DNA of 64,000 nt from Sclerotiophoma versabilis (Eukaryota; Ascomycota; Dothideomycetes; Pleosporales; Didymellaceae): contig JAAROD010000095.1 of the NCBI GenBank assembly GCA_012274445.1, positions 1,302,001 through 1,366,000 of the forward strand, in the 5' to 3' direction. The position numbers and the translations under genes were made by a program. Each line of letters starts with the position of its first letter. The first letter of the stretch is position 1. Below, piece by piece: positions 33,994 through 44,686 of this stretch. Under the pieces are notes generated by a model, which was not told where the DNA came from, did not search any database, and worked only from the letters and a program-made list of their open reading frames with translations.

Positions 33994-36900
33994 TATAGTA
34001 AATAGAGAGAGTAGTTAGAAGTATTAGGTTCTTTTCTAATTAATATATACTATATTAAGTATTTTCTTTTCTTTTTAAGATAATGCGTATGCTTAGCTAT
34101 TAACTTTCTCTAGCTAGTATATAAAAGTTAAGTTAAACTAGCTAAGAAAGCTTAACTATTAGATATAGTATTCTATTAGAAGTCTAGATTTATAGAAGTA
34201 TTCTAGATTCTTATAGTCTATTATAACTATAAGGTTCTTATCTTACTTTAGCTTAGTATTCTATTTCTATAGGTACTTAATAACTACTAGTATTTTCTTA
34301 TTATAAATTATATAGTTTATCTCTACTTTAGAATTCTTAGTAGAGAAGTAAGCTACTATTTAAAAGGTACTATCTTTACTAAACTAGAAGAGTACTTCTT
34401 CTATTACCTATCTAGAAGTATTATATTCTAGAACTATCTTTAGATCTAGGTTTAAGTTAGCTAGAGTAGGTTCTATAATTAAGGCTTTTTTTATTATTTT
34501 AAAGGCCTTATATTAGACAGGTCTCTATTTAAAGTTAAAGTTCTTTTTAGTTAACTTTATTAAAGGTTCTACTATAGATAAGAATCTATTAATAAACTAT
34601 TAGTAGAAGTTAGTAAATCTAAGAAAACTTTAGATATCTTTTACTATTTTAGAGGCTTTCTATACCTTAATTACTATAAACTTCTTAAGGTTTATTCTAA
34701 TACTCTTTCTAGCTTTAATAATAAATCTAAGATATTTTATAAACTAGATAAAGAACTTACTCTTCTTTATATTTAGATATAGGCTAGCTTTACCTAGTTT
34801 TTATATAATCTTAAGTACTTTCTATTTATATTCTTATTAACTTCTACTTAAGAAAATTAGTATATTATTAATATAAGTAGAGCACTATTTATTAGAGTAT
34901 TCTTAGAGTATCTAGTTAATATACTATTAGAAGGTGCTAAAAGCGTTTACTAACCTAAATAGTATTACTAACTATTTATAGATGCTAAAGTAGGTTTAGA
35001 AGGTAGTTTTCTATTTATTTCTATCTACTATATAGATCTTATAAAAGGCTTAGATTATATTAACCTTAGTAAACTACTTTACTTTTAAGATCTAAGATAG
35101 TATCTTATATATTAATAAAAGAAAGTATTAGTTCTTCTTTATAATAGTATTTAGTACTTAGTAGTTTATATAGAACCTTAGTTCTCTACCTAGTTTCTTT
35201 ATAAAGAGAACTAGAGCTAATATACTTAACTTACTAACTTATATAAATTCTCTATCTAAATAGCTAGTTAGTTATTACCTAAGTACTAAAAGTTCTTTTC
35301 TAAATATATTATAAAGTAAACTTTAGAGAATAGTAGCTAGTTTTCTATTTTCTTTTATTAACTCTATAGAGTAGTTAATATCTAGGCTTTAGTAGAGAGT
35401 AAGCTTATTAGCTTCTATTTTTAGAAATATTTAGTATTTACTTTTTAAATAGTCTAGTAAAACTATCTATAGGTTTACTAACTCTTTTTTCTTAAGTACC
35501 TTCTAAATATCTACTATTAAAGTAGAAAAGACTATAGTATTTAGGTTTTTATAAAACTACTTTTATAAAGCCTAGAATAGAGCTAGGTTTACCTATTATA
35601 TAACCTAGTTAGGTTTAATTTCTTTTTAGCTTTTTACTTATATTTTAAAGAAGTATATAAATATTAACTTTTATATAAGTACTAGTAATATATTATACTA
35701 GTCTATTTAGAGCTATTCTAGTATAAGGTTATACTTTTTTTAATTTTTTAGAATATAAGCCTATATAGTTTCTTTATATCTATTTATATCTAGATTAAAC
35801 TTAGTTACTATTATAATCTATAATATCTTTCTAGTAATACTAGTTATTCTTCTTTTATAAGTTTAGATATATAATAGTTTATATTTTTTATAAATCTAAA
35901 GAAGATAATTCTATAGGTTATATAAATAGTATTAATTAGTATATATACTATAGCTGTTTTATCTAATAGTATATAGAGAGATATAGGTTTACTATCTAGC
36001 TACTACTAGTAGAATTCTCTAAAAGATTTATTTTTCTTTACTTTCTTACTTCTTAACTCCTATCTGCGTTTATAGGTAGAAGTAGCTAGTATTCTAAGTT
36101 ATATCTTTTTAATTTAGAAATTTCTTCTAAAGTATTAGTTATAGCTATAGCTTTTACCTAGATACTATTAAGCATTTTTACTATTTTTTATTTATATTAG
36201 TTTATATAGTAGCTATTCTTTCTATAATATATACACTAGTTATAAAACCTCTACTTCTTTATTATTTCTTAAGACTACTATTCTACTTTCTTATAGTTAT
36301 CTAGTTCTATATAACCTATATAGGCCTTAGTAGCCTTCTAATTTATTTTATTATTAATATTAGGTTTTTTCTTACTTCTATTTAAGTTTCTATTAATATA
36401 ACCTTATACTTATTATATATTAATATTTACTTTAGAGACTCTTACTATAAGTACCTAGAGATTCTATTCTTCTAGAATATCTACTAATATTATTTTCTTT
36501 TAGAGATTTAAGTAGAGTACTAATATATACCTTATCTTAAAGTTCTAGGTATTATCTTCTTCTACTATATTATATACTAGTTAGATAAATTCTATATTAA
36601 AGGTTTCTAGAGACTAATTATATTTTTTTATTATAATTATCTAGAGCTTCTAATATAAGTATTTCTTAAATAAGAAGTTCTTATACTACTTATCTAGAAA
36701 TACCTAAAAGTTATCTATTATTCTATTTAGGTTCTAATCTTTCTATAAAAGACCTATATATATAGCTTATTCTTTTAAATAGTTAAATATATATACTACT
36801 CTAATACTAGAGTAGTTTTCTAGTAAAATAAGTTTATTAACTATCTAGAATCTAAATATCTAGTATACTTATCTATTTCTACTAAACTTTCTTATATCTA

Positions 36901-37371
36901 GAAGTTTAGTTAGTTAAAAAGAGTAATAATACCTAATATTAGGTATTACTATTATAGATAGAGTATTAGAGTTTAAGTTCTTTTAACTTATAAGCTGCTA
37001 TACTTAAGTTTCTACTAGGTAGGTAATATATTTCTAGAGTTAGTTATTTTAAGACTTTTTAGAAGCGTTTATTAGAACTAGTAGCTTAGCGCTAGGTAGT
37101 ACTAATATATTCTCTAGTAATTATAACTATAGTAGATAGTTTACTAGGTTTATTATAGCTTTATATAGAGCCTCTTCTTACTATTTCTTAGAAAGAGTTA
37201 TAATAGCTTAGTATTATACTTTACTATAGATATCTAACCTTAAGTTATTTCTATTATATAACTTAATTCTATAGTTTAATAGGTACTTTATAGTATTATT
37301 AGTAGTTCTATCTATTCTAAGTAGTACTCTTTAGTATATATTAGTAGAAGAAAAGAGAAATTAAATTTAAT
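33994..37371 (-). pseudogene. Element D, 5' half: gag, RT and RNase H, RIP-broken
   Basis: On the minus strand, RNase H-like sequence (about 34000-34450) follows RT (about 34450-35900); the catalytic block reads YINNILIF near 34870 (from YxDDILIF), preceded by FYKIYIVDRNK near 35020. Further 5', near 36190-36235, CIYYRKNSYYINQY is the ghost of a CCHC zinc knuckle (C-x2-C-x4-H-x4-C), and gag-like sequence continues to about 37300. The element continues in the minus strand at 16502-19605 (integrase), beyond the A2 insertion. Confidence 0.75.
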
Positions 37372-37684
37372 TATAAGAAGCTAGCTACTAAGAGCTATAC
37401 GCAAGTAGAAACTAAATAAATTTAATACCTATCTACTAGTTTAGAGTCTTATATATAAATGCTAGAAGGTAGAAGGTATATAGAACCTGTTTATAGAATT
37501 TATAATTCTCTAGTAGCCTTTATAGTAGTAAGGTAGGCTTTAGTTTAAAGAGTTTAGAAAGCCTATTATAGAGACTAAAATTACTAGAGTTCTACTAAGA
37601 ACCTATAGAGCTAAAGTATAATTAGCTAGAGTGCCTAAGGCCTTCTATACACTAAGGCACTAGTCTAGAGCCTAGCCTATTATA
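37372..37684 (+). repeat. Truncated LTR of the element B family
   Basis: TATAAGAAGCTAGCTACTAAGAG through AGCCTAGCCTATTATAG equals roughly the first 313 bases of the 647-base LTR at 15855. It ends abruptly at 37684. No partner LTR or target duplication is apparent. Confidence 0.8.
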
Positions 37685-37944
37685 GTTAAAGGTAGTAGAG
37701 TAAGTGCTATTTATAGAGCTACTAGTAGAACTTTAAAAATAGTTAAGGCTATTACCTAGCTAGCTACTAGAAATCTATATACTATAGGTAGAAGTAGATA
37801 TAATAACATATAAAAGTAGAAGATTATTAAAGAAAAAGACTTCTAGAGAAGTATATAAAACCTATAGAATAATTAATAAGTTAAGTATAAGGTAAAGAAA
37901 AAAAATACTTTTAGAAAGAGGTTTATATAGTTTATATAGAAGAC
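37685..37944. other. Unclassified AT-rich transposon-like sequence
   Basis: The block joins the truncated B-type LTR to the pogo-like fragment. Plus-strand reading is basic and helix-turn-helix-like (SRTLKIVKAIT) but too decayed for assignment. Confidence 0.3.
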
Positions 37945-38488
37945 TTAGACCTATATACTTCTACTAAGGCTATAAAGTTTTTAAGGTAAAGTTAATAGAC
38001 TAATAGTTACTATATAAGAGAATAATTATAAGTTAAGTTATAAAATAAGGTAATATAACTAATTAAAACTACTACTAGTACTAGATCTATATATTAACAG
38101 ACTATAATTAGCTAGTACTATATAAGTATAAGTAAAGAAGTATATATATAATAAGATTTTAGCTCTATAGTAGAATCTAGAATACCTAATTTAAATACTA
38201 TACCTTATTTTAAGAATAGTAGCCTATAGGTAACTATTTTACTATTATATTACTACTCTAAGTTTTATATATAAGTAAATATATTAAAGTAAAAAAAAAA
38301 GGTATTATTATAGGCTAAGCTTTAAGTATATAAGACTATATACTAAACCTATACACATAATTATAGAGTATAGCTTAGTATCTTGCTATATCTTATATTA
38401 AAAGAGATAATTTCTTTTTTCTTTTCTATCTTTCTACTCTTATAGTATAGAATAAATATATACTTATTAGAAGGCTACTTTAACTCTT
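37945..38488 (-). mobile_element. Partial inverted copy of the pogo/Fot-like transposon
   Basis: It is the reverse complement of 8534-9072, including the full long terminal repeat ending GGCTACTTTAACTCTTA at 38488. Differences are mainly transitions. Similarity stops at about 37945, so only one end of the element is present. Confidence 0.75.
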
Positions 38489-38885
38489 AATAGTTTATAG
38501 CTAGCTATAGTTAAATTCTAGGTTAAAGTTTATATAGAATAAGGCTCTAGGCTACTTAGCAGTATACACTTAATAAAAGCTTTATAATTAAGAAATATAT
38601 CTTATCTTCTAGCTAGTATACTTTCTAGACCTTAACTTTATTAAGGCTGTTTAGAATAAGATAAAGAATTATATAAAGAGCTGCTACCTAGATTTACCTA
38701 ATATTAAGTAGTATATATATAATTAGCTTTATAAGATAGTTAGAGAAGCTTAGAATTTAATTATAACTAAGAGGCTAAGAGAGCTTATAGGCAGTATACT
38801 AGCTTACTACTAGGTAGTAATTAATACTTAGAGAGGTTATATAAAGTACTAAGATTTATATGTAATTTAGAATAGAAAAAAGTTT
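38489..38885 (+). pseudogene. Tc1/mariner-type transposase, C-terminal remnant
   Basis: Plus-strand reading, tolerating stops, gives YFLDLNFIKAV-NKIKNYI near 38615-38680. This corresponds to the hallmark SPDLNPIE-VW--K block, with the last catalytic acidic residue of Tc1-like DDE transposases, followed by the LREL...YYQVVINT-type C-terminal helix near 38770-38830. The N-terminal two thirds are missing, replaced by the pogo-like piece. It marks the edge of the AT-rich compartment. Confidence 0.65.
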
Positions 38886-39182
38886 AGTGTATTTATCTTA
38901 ACCTCTCTATCTCTAAGACCTACATACACTACCTAACCCTAATACTATAGTAAGATAAGCGTTTTGTTAAACTAATAACCACTGCAGGTGTGTAGCGCGC
39001 GCCTAATAAGATAAAGTCCCAACCGCTCTACTTACCTAATCAGCGGAGAAAAAGCTTGGACTTTGCAACTCCACAAAGTGCCTAAGGTGCACGCCTCGCT
39101 GTTGCGGTCTCATGAATCGCCCATCCACTGTCATTTTTTATGACCACTGTAATTCACTCAGCCTTTGTCTTTCTTTCTCAGT

Positions 39183-39192
39183 TATATATAAA
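39183..39192 (+). promoter_or_regulatory. TATA box of the kinase-like gene
   Basis: TATATATAAA lies 61 bases before the chosen ATG, directly after a pyrimidine-rich stretch (39165-39179). Typical for a fungal core promoter; the rest of the upstream region (38890-39180) shows no motif I can name. Confidence 0.55.
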
Positions 39193-39252
39193 CAGTGCGA
39201 ACCACTCAACTTGCGTTTGACCTATTCTTATCGTCATTGACTCTTGACAAAC

Positions 39253-40322
39253 ATGTCTGCCCAAACACTTACACGAACGGCTGCACTCAGGCGAGTCTTG
39301 GGCCAGTCAGGTCGTCGCTACCTCGTCGAACGCATCCTTCAAGACAAACCTGGGAACCAGGGACGTGTGTATCTCGCGACGTGAGCAGACACAAGTCAGA
39401 TAAAGACAGACCTACAAACACTAACATTACATTTTATAGATCTGGAGACCACAAGTACGTCTTGAAAAGTGTTGCGCCACGCGACTTCTTATACTTTAAG
39501 GATATGTTCGACGACCTTCGGAGCTCACCCAACCTACGCGTGTCTGACGATGCTTGCCCAGACGATTCCGTGTTTGTATACAAGTACCTTCGAGACCACC
39601 TTCTGTCTTTTGTCCAAAACGAAGTTCCGCTTCCCATAACCAAGCGAATTCTCCGAGATACTCTGCGTGGGATCGCTGCTCTGCATAGCAAAGGAATTGT
39701 TCATACCGATATCAAGGCAAACAATATCTTGATAGAATGGAAGGACCAGGGTGGCGAGATAACAGTGGAGCAAGTGCAGGTTGCGGACATTGAAGATGCG
39801 GCCTATGTACCAAAAGATTGTGTTATCAAGGGAAGACAAGTTGGAAATTGGATATGGCGAAGTCCAGAGGCGCACGCATCAGCTGAAGTGCATACACCGT
39901 CAGATATGTTCTCTTTTGGTCTTGTGGTAAGTCTCTCTTCCCTCTGCGATAGTCCCTAATCTGAAGCACTACAGTGCATATATGCCATCACGAAACGCGT
40001 GGTACTCGCAGTAGACGAAGAAGAGATTCCAGAGGGCATCGAACTCTTAGACATCGTTCTCGAACGTCAGCTTTCTTACTTCTCTGACCTAGAGGGTATA
40101 GATGGTCTGATTCGGTACCTTGGCGATAGTCCCTGGGCTCAACTAATTGCAATGGTAGCGGCGGACTTCAATGCGGACAATCCAAGGCGACCGTTTGCAT
40201 TATGGCAGGACATTGACCCTGACTTCAAAGATCTTATCGTACGGATGATGAACGTCGACCCCACTCGGCGACTCACAGCTAACGAGGCATTGGCACATGA
40301 GTGGTTCTCAGATGTTCCGTGA
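39253..40322 (+). CDS. Protein kinase-like protein, three exons, 320 residues
   Basis: Exons 39253-39380, 39440-39926 and 39975-40322 join in frame. ATG at 39253 was chosen because it places the glycine-loop region (ERILQDKPGNQGRVYLAT, 26-43) in frame with the rest across intron 1; an upstream ATG at 39195 reads only through the intron. Visible subdomains: Lys52 in KYVLKSV; catalytic loop HTDIKANN (131-138, Asp133, Lys135, Asn138); DIED at 159-162 instead of DFG; WRSPE (182-186, the APE site); PSDMFSFG (196-203); and the C-lobe end PTRRLTANEALAHEWF. The glycine of DFG is replaced by Glu and no clear alpha-C Glu is seen, so activity may be atypical or lost. It resembles a kinase-like family repeatedly duplicated in Dothideomycetes (from memory). 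Substrate unknown. Confidence 0.85.
39381..39439 (+). other. Intron 1 of the kinase-like gene
   Basis: 59 bases, GTGAGC donor, ACTAAC branch site at 39420-39425, TATAG acceptor. It splits the codon of Thr43 after two bases. Removing it restores the continuous kinase N-lobe. Confidence 0.85.
39927..39974 (+). other. Intron 2 of the kinase-like gene
   Basis: 48 bases, GTAAGT donor, CTAAT at 39956-39960 as likely branch site, CTACAG acceptor, phase 0 between Val205 and Cys206. Without splicing the frame stops at 39959. Confidence 0.85.
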
Positions 40323-41427
40323 TGAGGCAACGTGGGGCGGGTCGACCACGCAATCGGTCAAGTGTCGCTTCGCTATATTCAGCATTTAGTAGAGTGTATG
40401 GACAGTTTGATCTCTCGCGGGTTTGGATTGTCGAATGCGAAGTTGGGGTCGGCTCAGAGGCAATGTGAAAAAATGAGCCCTCCATCTTCAACAGAGGCTT
40501 TGATTGGTCTGAAATGACCAAAACTTCGAATTTGCTGGCTAATTTGGAGCCGCGTAGATTGGATGAGGTGGTGGAAATGGCAGAGAAGATGTCATGTAAA
40601 GGCTTCGTTAGCTTCAAAATTATGGAAGGTTAAAAATTCAAAGAGACATTATAATCACTAACATTTAAGGTATTTGGCGATGCAGTATCGATTCTGAAGA
40701 AACGTAATGACAGATAGGATATTACTTTCTATTCAAAAGCCATTTCCGGACGATGCCCTTCAGCATTCCCTCACCCTAAAGTGGGGAGAGCTGCCATGGA
40801 AATTCACACGGTAAGTTACGTCGCCTCAGACGGTGCGACTCGTCACAAGAGGCCAAGTCAGACGATAGGACAGTAGGAGAATACAACGCGCTGTCAATAC
40901 GAGCTCGCTGAATTCTAGCAGTGTCTGATGTCTGCAGCATCTCGATATACATCATTATGTTTGAGCGTAGGGTTGAGCGTAGGGTTGAGCGTAGGATTGA
41001 GCGTAGGGTTATATCATCATACCACGAGCACCTGATTGGCGGACGGCGAAATTGTGCGCAGACCCCTCGTTACAACACGTGCATTTCACATGCTACGTGA
41101 GCGACATGCATGCCACTACATTGCACACTTTACTACTAACCTTTCACGTGGTTCACCGATCAGACCCTGCTACAGTGTACCTGGTATGCATCCAGTAGTG
41201 TAGGCTTTTTACTCGATAATCGGGCAACTCTAATAGAAGAGGCTTGCATGCACGCTGCAAGGAGTCTGATACAGCATTGCGGAGGAGTGGTGTCCATGGA
41301 GGTGTCTTTACACACTATCTTGACGTACGCCAGTAGGAGATCGATTAGATGCATGGATGATGAACTCCATGTTTGACACGGCTACGGCCCATTGACAAAG
41401 CATAAATAGTAGCTTAACATCGCTGGT
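40323..41427. other. Intergenic region without a recognised gene
   Basis: GC-balanced DNA downstream of the kinase-like gene. A short open stretch 40475-40633 (NEPSIFNRGFDWSEMTKTSN...) looks protein-like but has no start or context. A tandem repeat lies at 40961-41008. I see no tRNA or other RNA gene. Confidence 0.5.
40961..41008 (+). repeat. Tandem repeat, four 12-base units
   Basis: Four consecutive units of TTGAGCGTAGGG, the third with one G-to-A change. The run is followed by TTATATC. Confidence 0.95.
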
Positions 41428-41486
41428 ATGCAATACACAACACGATTCCATACTCGATTTTCGCAGTATTTACATCGATCATCAAT

Positions 41487-41534
41487 GTAAGTATATCACC
41501 TGACCATCTTAATCGTGCTAACCATTGTGACAAG
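41487..41534 (+). other. Probable 5' leader intron of the pseudogene
   Basis: GTAAGT donor at 41487, CTAAC branch site at 41517-41521, AAG acceptor at 41532-41534; 48 bases, the same length as intron 2 of the kinase-like gene. The ATG follows directly. A CATAAATAG element near 41400 could be the promoter TATA. Confidence 0.5.
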
Positions 41535-41909
41535 ATGGCTAACCTCTATGTGGTTATATACAAACCCAGGAGAGGAAATGTTCACCATTGGGCTATATAG
41601 CTTGAGGGTCCCAGATAATAGCAGCTTTTTCAAACAGAAGGAGATCCAGGAAGATATCAAGTCACTAAGAAGGACAATGTACAGCCCAACTCTTCCAGTT
41701 GTTACAAGAAGAACGCTTTTGTGGCCCAAATTAACGACTACAACAGGTTTATAACACACGCTTGAAACTGTACAGCACTAATAGACAGTGCGGCCTGGGA
41801 TTGTTAGAAGTATATTATAGATGTACTCAAGGCTGCAAACCTTAACAATATCATTAATAACTATGCATATAGAACCATTAAGGCTCATCTCAAAAGCATA
41901 TACAACTAG
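41535..41909 (+). pseudogene. Small conserved fungal protein, broken by five stop codons
   Basis: One uninterrupted reading frame without indels runs from ATG 41535 to TAG 41907, but contains stops at 41598, 41616, 41619, 41763 and 41805. Between them the translation is protein-like: MANLYVVIYKPRRGNVHHWA, later FQTEGDPGRYQVTKKDNVQP and AAWDC-stop-KYIIDVLKAANL. A His (HHWA) and a later Cys (WDC) recall the conserved His and Cys of a widespread small fungal family with an LRAT/NlpC-like look (from memory). Each stop can arise by C-to-T or G-to-A transitions (from CAG, CAA, CGA or TGG), as RIP would cause. A GTAAGT...CTAAC...AAG intron (41487-41534) just before the ATG suggests a spliced 5' leader. 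Exact family unproven. Confidence 0.65.
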
Positions 41910-42069
41910 TAAATGCCGGAATTAAACATGCATAAGAGATAAGATCTAGAATGTTCCTACAGTTCCTTAATTCAGGAGTATTTCAAGTACTATATCTGCA
42001 GTCTACTTACTATAATACTCTCCTATCCCTTTTACAGGCAGATAATAACACTAATTATCCTTATTAACT

Positions 42070-44417
42070 AATAATACAGTGTTAAGAAACTTAATATACT
42101 CCTAATATTCTAGATATATACCTCTAGCCTTCTAATTAATTATACTATTAACCTTAATATACCTATTATAAAACTCTACTAGAATATTTCTTAGATAGAA
42201 ATAACTATAGGTTATTATAGCTTAGTAATTTAAATATAGATATTTTATTTATATAAAGCTCTTATATATTTAAGTAATTCTTAGCTTAATAGTAAATAAA
42301 AAAAATTATTAAAGTTATATTTATTTTAAATTAGCCTAGTACTATAGTATACTAATCTACTAGTATCTTTATATATAGAAGGTATACTAGTACTAAGCTA
42401 TATTATAAATAGTAGTAAACTTCTTAAATTAAGAAGTATACTATTAAGCTAATTATAAACCTTTAATTTTAGATTTATTATAAAAGAAGGCTATAGTTTT
42501 TATAAGAATATACCTTTAATAAAGGTTATAAAATAATAGATTATACTATTATAAGCTATATATTCTAAAGGTTAAAGTAAAGAAAAGTTTTCTAAAAACT
42601 AGTAAATATTATTAGGCTCTAAGGCTAGAGGTACTAAAATAGAAGATTATAATATAGAATAGAATAATAAAAATAGCTATAAAGTTAATTAGTAAACTAT
42701 AGACTATTAACTAGAAACTAGTTAATAAGTAGAAAGAAACTATATATATATAAAAGGTTACTCTACCTAGAGTACCTTCTAGCCCTTTTAGGCTAGAGAG
42801 CCTAAAAAGCCTAATATTATTTCTCTTCTATAGTTAAATATTCTAGGTAATAGTAAAGAGCTTTCTACTAACTAGTATAGAAGCTCTATAAACTATAGTA
42901 GAATAACCTATAGTATTATAGCTTTATCTTACCTACTTTATACTAGCTAGTATAAAGCTTAAATATTCTTTTTTACTAGTAAGGTTATATTTATTTTTAC
43001 TTTTACTTTTACTATAGTAGTCTATATATAGTAGTAGTATAGGCTAGAAGTTAAGTAGTATATAAAGAGTTTTTCTCTACTATTCTAGTCTACTACTTCT
43101 ATACTCTACTTCTTCTTCTAGTAAGTTTCTTAAGATTTTAAGTTTTCTTTCTAATTCTTAAAAAGCTTATATTTAGGCTATTATATACTATTATAGTATA
43201 TATTAGACTATATAGGTATATTAGAGTTTAAAAAGCTTCTTTTAGAGTATTTTAGTACTTACTAGGCTATAGTAGTCTATTTTATACTATAATAAACTAT
43301 TATAGCTATTTTTATTTCTATTTATACTACTCTTATTTATTATAAACTTTACTAATATCTCTAACTATATATATAACTACTATAGGTACTTTTACTATAT
43401 ATATGTTATTAGAGCTAAGATAACTAGATAAGATTAATCTAGGTATAAAAGAGTTAATTAAGTTCTTTATTATATTTCTATAGTAAAAAGAGTGCAACTA
43501 TATTTATATTTTACTTCTAGGCTAGCTCTAGATTAGAGTAGAGCTAATTATTTATTCTTATCTATTAATCTAATCTCTCTAATCTGCCTATATTACTATT
43601 AATAATTATATAATTATTAACCTTTACTATAATATACTCTCTAGAAATTCTAGTTATTACCTAGTTTTTGTATATTAGTTAGTTTATTATTATACTCTAT
43701 TATTTCTATTATAAAGGTTTTTTAATTACTCTATATACTATATCTTTATAATAAGAGTTTAGAAGAGATTCTCTAATCTAGTTAGAAGGTAAATACTTAT
43801 ATATAATAATAAATAATAATATATCTAATCTTTACTCTTTTTAATTCTTATTCTTATAATTCTTATTCTTCTACTTATAATCTATAAGCTAATTCTCTAA
43901 CACTACTATTATTAATATAAGTAATCTAATTCTTCTCTTTTAGTATACTGTTAATATTTACTATTAGGCTCTTAATTACTATACCTTTAGTATAATTCTA
44001 ATTAATATGCCTTCTAAGCAATTAAAAACTTCTTTTAAGTATCTAATTAGTAATCTAAGCCTACTTAAAGGTTATACTCCTTCTAAGAAGATTAAAACTA
44101 AGCTTACTCTATTACCTACTCCTAATTTACACTTATCTACTTTATCTAGTAGAATTTTAACTAATCCTAATACTCTAATAATAGTCTATTCTAGATTAGA
44201 AAGTAAAGATAATAATAAAATCAATCTAAATTTAATATTCTAGAAGTTCTAGCCTTAGACTACTACTTTAATAAAGTAATCTACTAATACCTTTACTAAT
44301 TACCTACTTATAAGTAGAATTAAAATTAGTACTTATTATAATTATCTATATACCTACTACTTAAAGTAGTTTATAAATAGTATTAGTAATAGTTATTATT
44401 ATAATTATATTAACTAT
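42070..44417. other. Unclassified AT-rich, RIP-like sequence
   Basis: No LTR or known transposase signature could be identified. ACAGTGTTAAGAAAC near 42075 and CTCTAACACTACTATTA near 43892 are weakly inverted and might be ends of a DNA transposon, but the match is poor. A hairpin lies at 42786-42807 (TTTTAGGCT, loop AGAG, AGCCTAAAA). A small open frame lies at 44007-44243. Confidence 0.4.
44007..44243 (+). CDS. Small open frame in AT-rich DNA, doubtful
   Basis: 78 residues, rich in Ser, Leu, Lys and Asn (MPSKQLKTSFKYLISNLSLL...), directly upstream of Copia-2. It is one of very few frames of this length in the RIPed tracts and continues as a stop-interrupted Ser/Thr-rich reading for about 100 bases more. 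No domain recognised. Could be the N-terminal remnant of a transposon protein or chance. Confidence 0.15.
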   Translation: MPSKQLKTSFKYLISNLSLLKGYTPSKKIKTKLTLLPTPNLHLSTLSSRILTNPNTLIIVYSRLESKDNNKINLNLIF

Positions 44418-44686
44418 TATAATTAAGCTTAAAGAACTATACTGAGGTAATTAATAGTATTTAATTAGTCTCTATTTAATATTAAATAAAAGCTATTTAT
44501 TATATATATAGAAAATCTATATAGGTTATATAACCTATCTTAAGTAAGCTTCTACTTACTATTAGAGTTGCTTATTACTATTATACTAATATAATAAGCT
44601 TTTAGTTAGCTCTAGAGTAGCTTATAGCTAATTCTTTAGGCTAACTAATTCTTATATAACTAACTAAGTAGCTTAATTATATAATA
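44418..44686 (-). repeat. 3' LTR of Copia-2
   Basis: 269 bases, matching 54046-54314 with mostly transition differences. Confidence 0.9.

Larger units (their letters stand above)
38890..42060. other. GC-balanced gene island between AT-rich repeat tracts
   Basis: Base composition changes sharply near 38890 and again near 42060. CpG and CpA are common inside and almost absent outside. The island carries one intact spliced gene, one pseudogene and a 12-base tandem repeat. This matches the two-compartment AT-isochore layout described in RIP-active Dothideomycetes. Confidence 0.8.

Noticed and set aside
39195..39959. Unspliced kinase frame starting at 39195
   Set aside because: It reads through intron 1 in a frame unrelated to a kinase N-lobe; the spliced model from 39253 restores the glycine-loop region.
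40279..40633. Frames downstream of the kinase gene (40279-40617 minus, 40332-40517 plus, 40475-40633 plus)
   Set aside because: The last has a protein-like look but no start, no splice signal that fits and no recognised domain; the others overlap the kinase end or its trailer.
40961..41008. Interstitial telomere
   Set aside because: The 12-base unit is not TTAGGG or a simple variant; only a short substring is shared.
41515..41754. Open frame 41515-41754 (79 codons) and its minus-strand partner
   Set aside because: Out of register with the conserved pseudogene frame that starts at 41535; open only by chance.
42071..43910. DNA transposon with ends ACAGTGTTAAGAA / TTCTCTAACACTACT
   Set aside because: The inverted match is short and imperfect, and no flanking duplication or transposase was seen.
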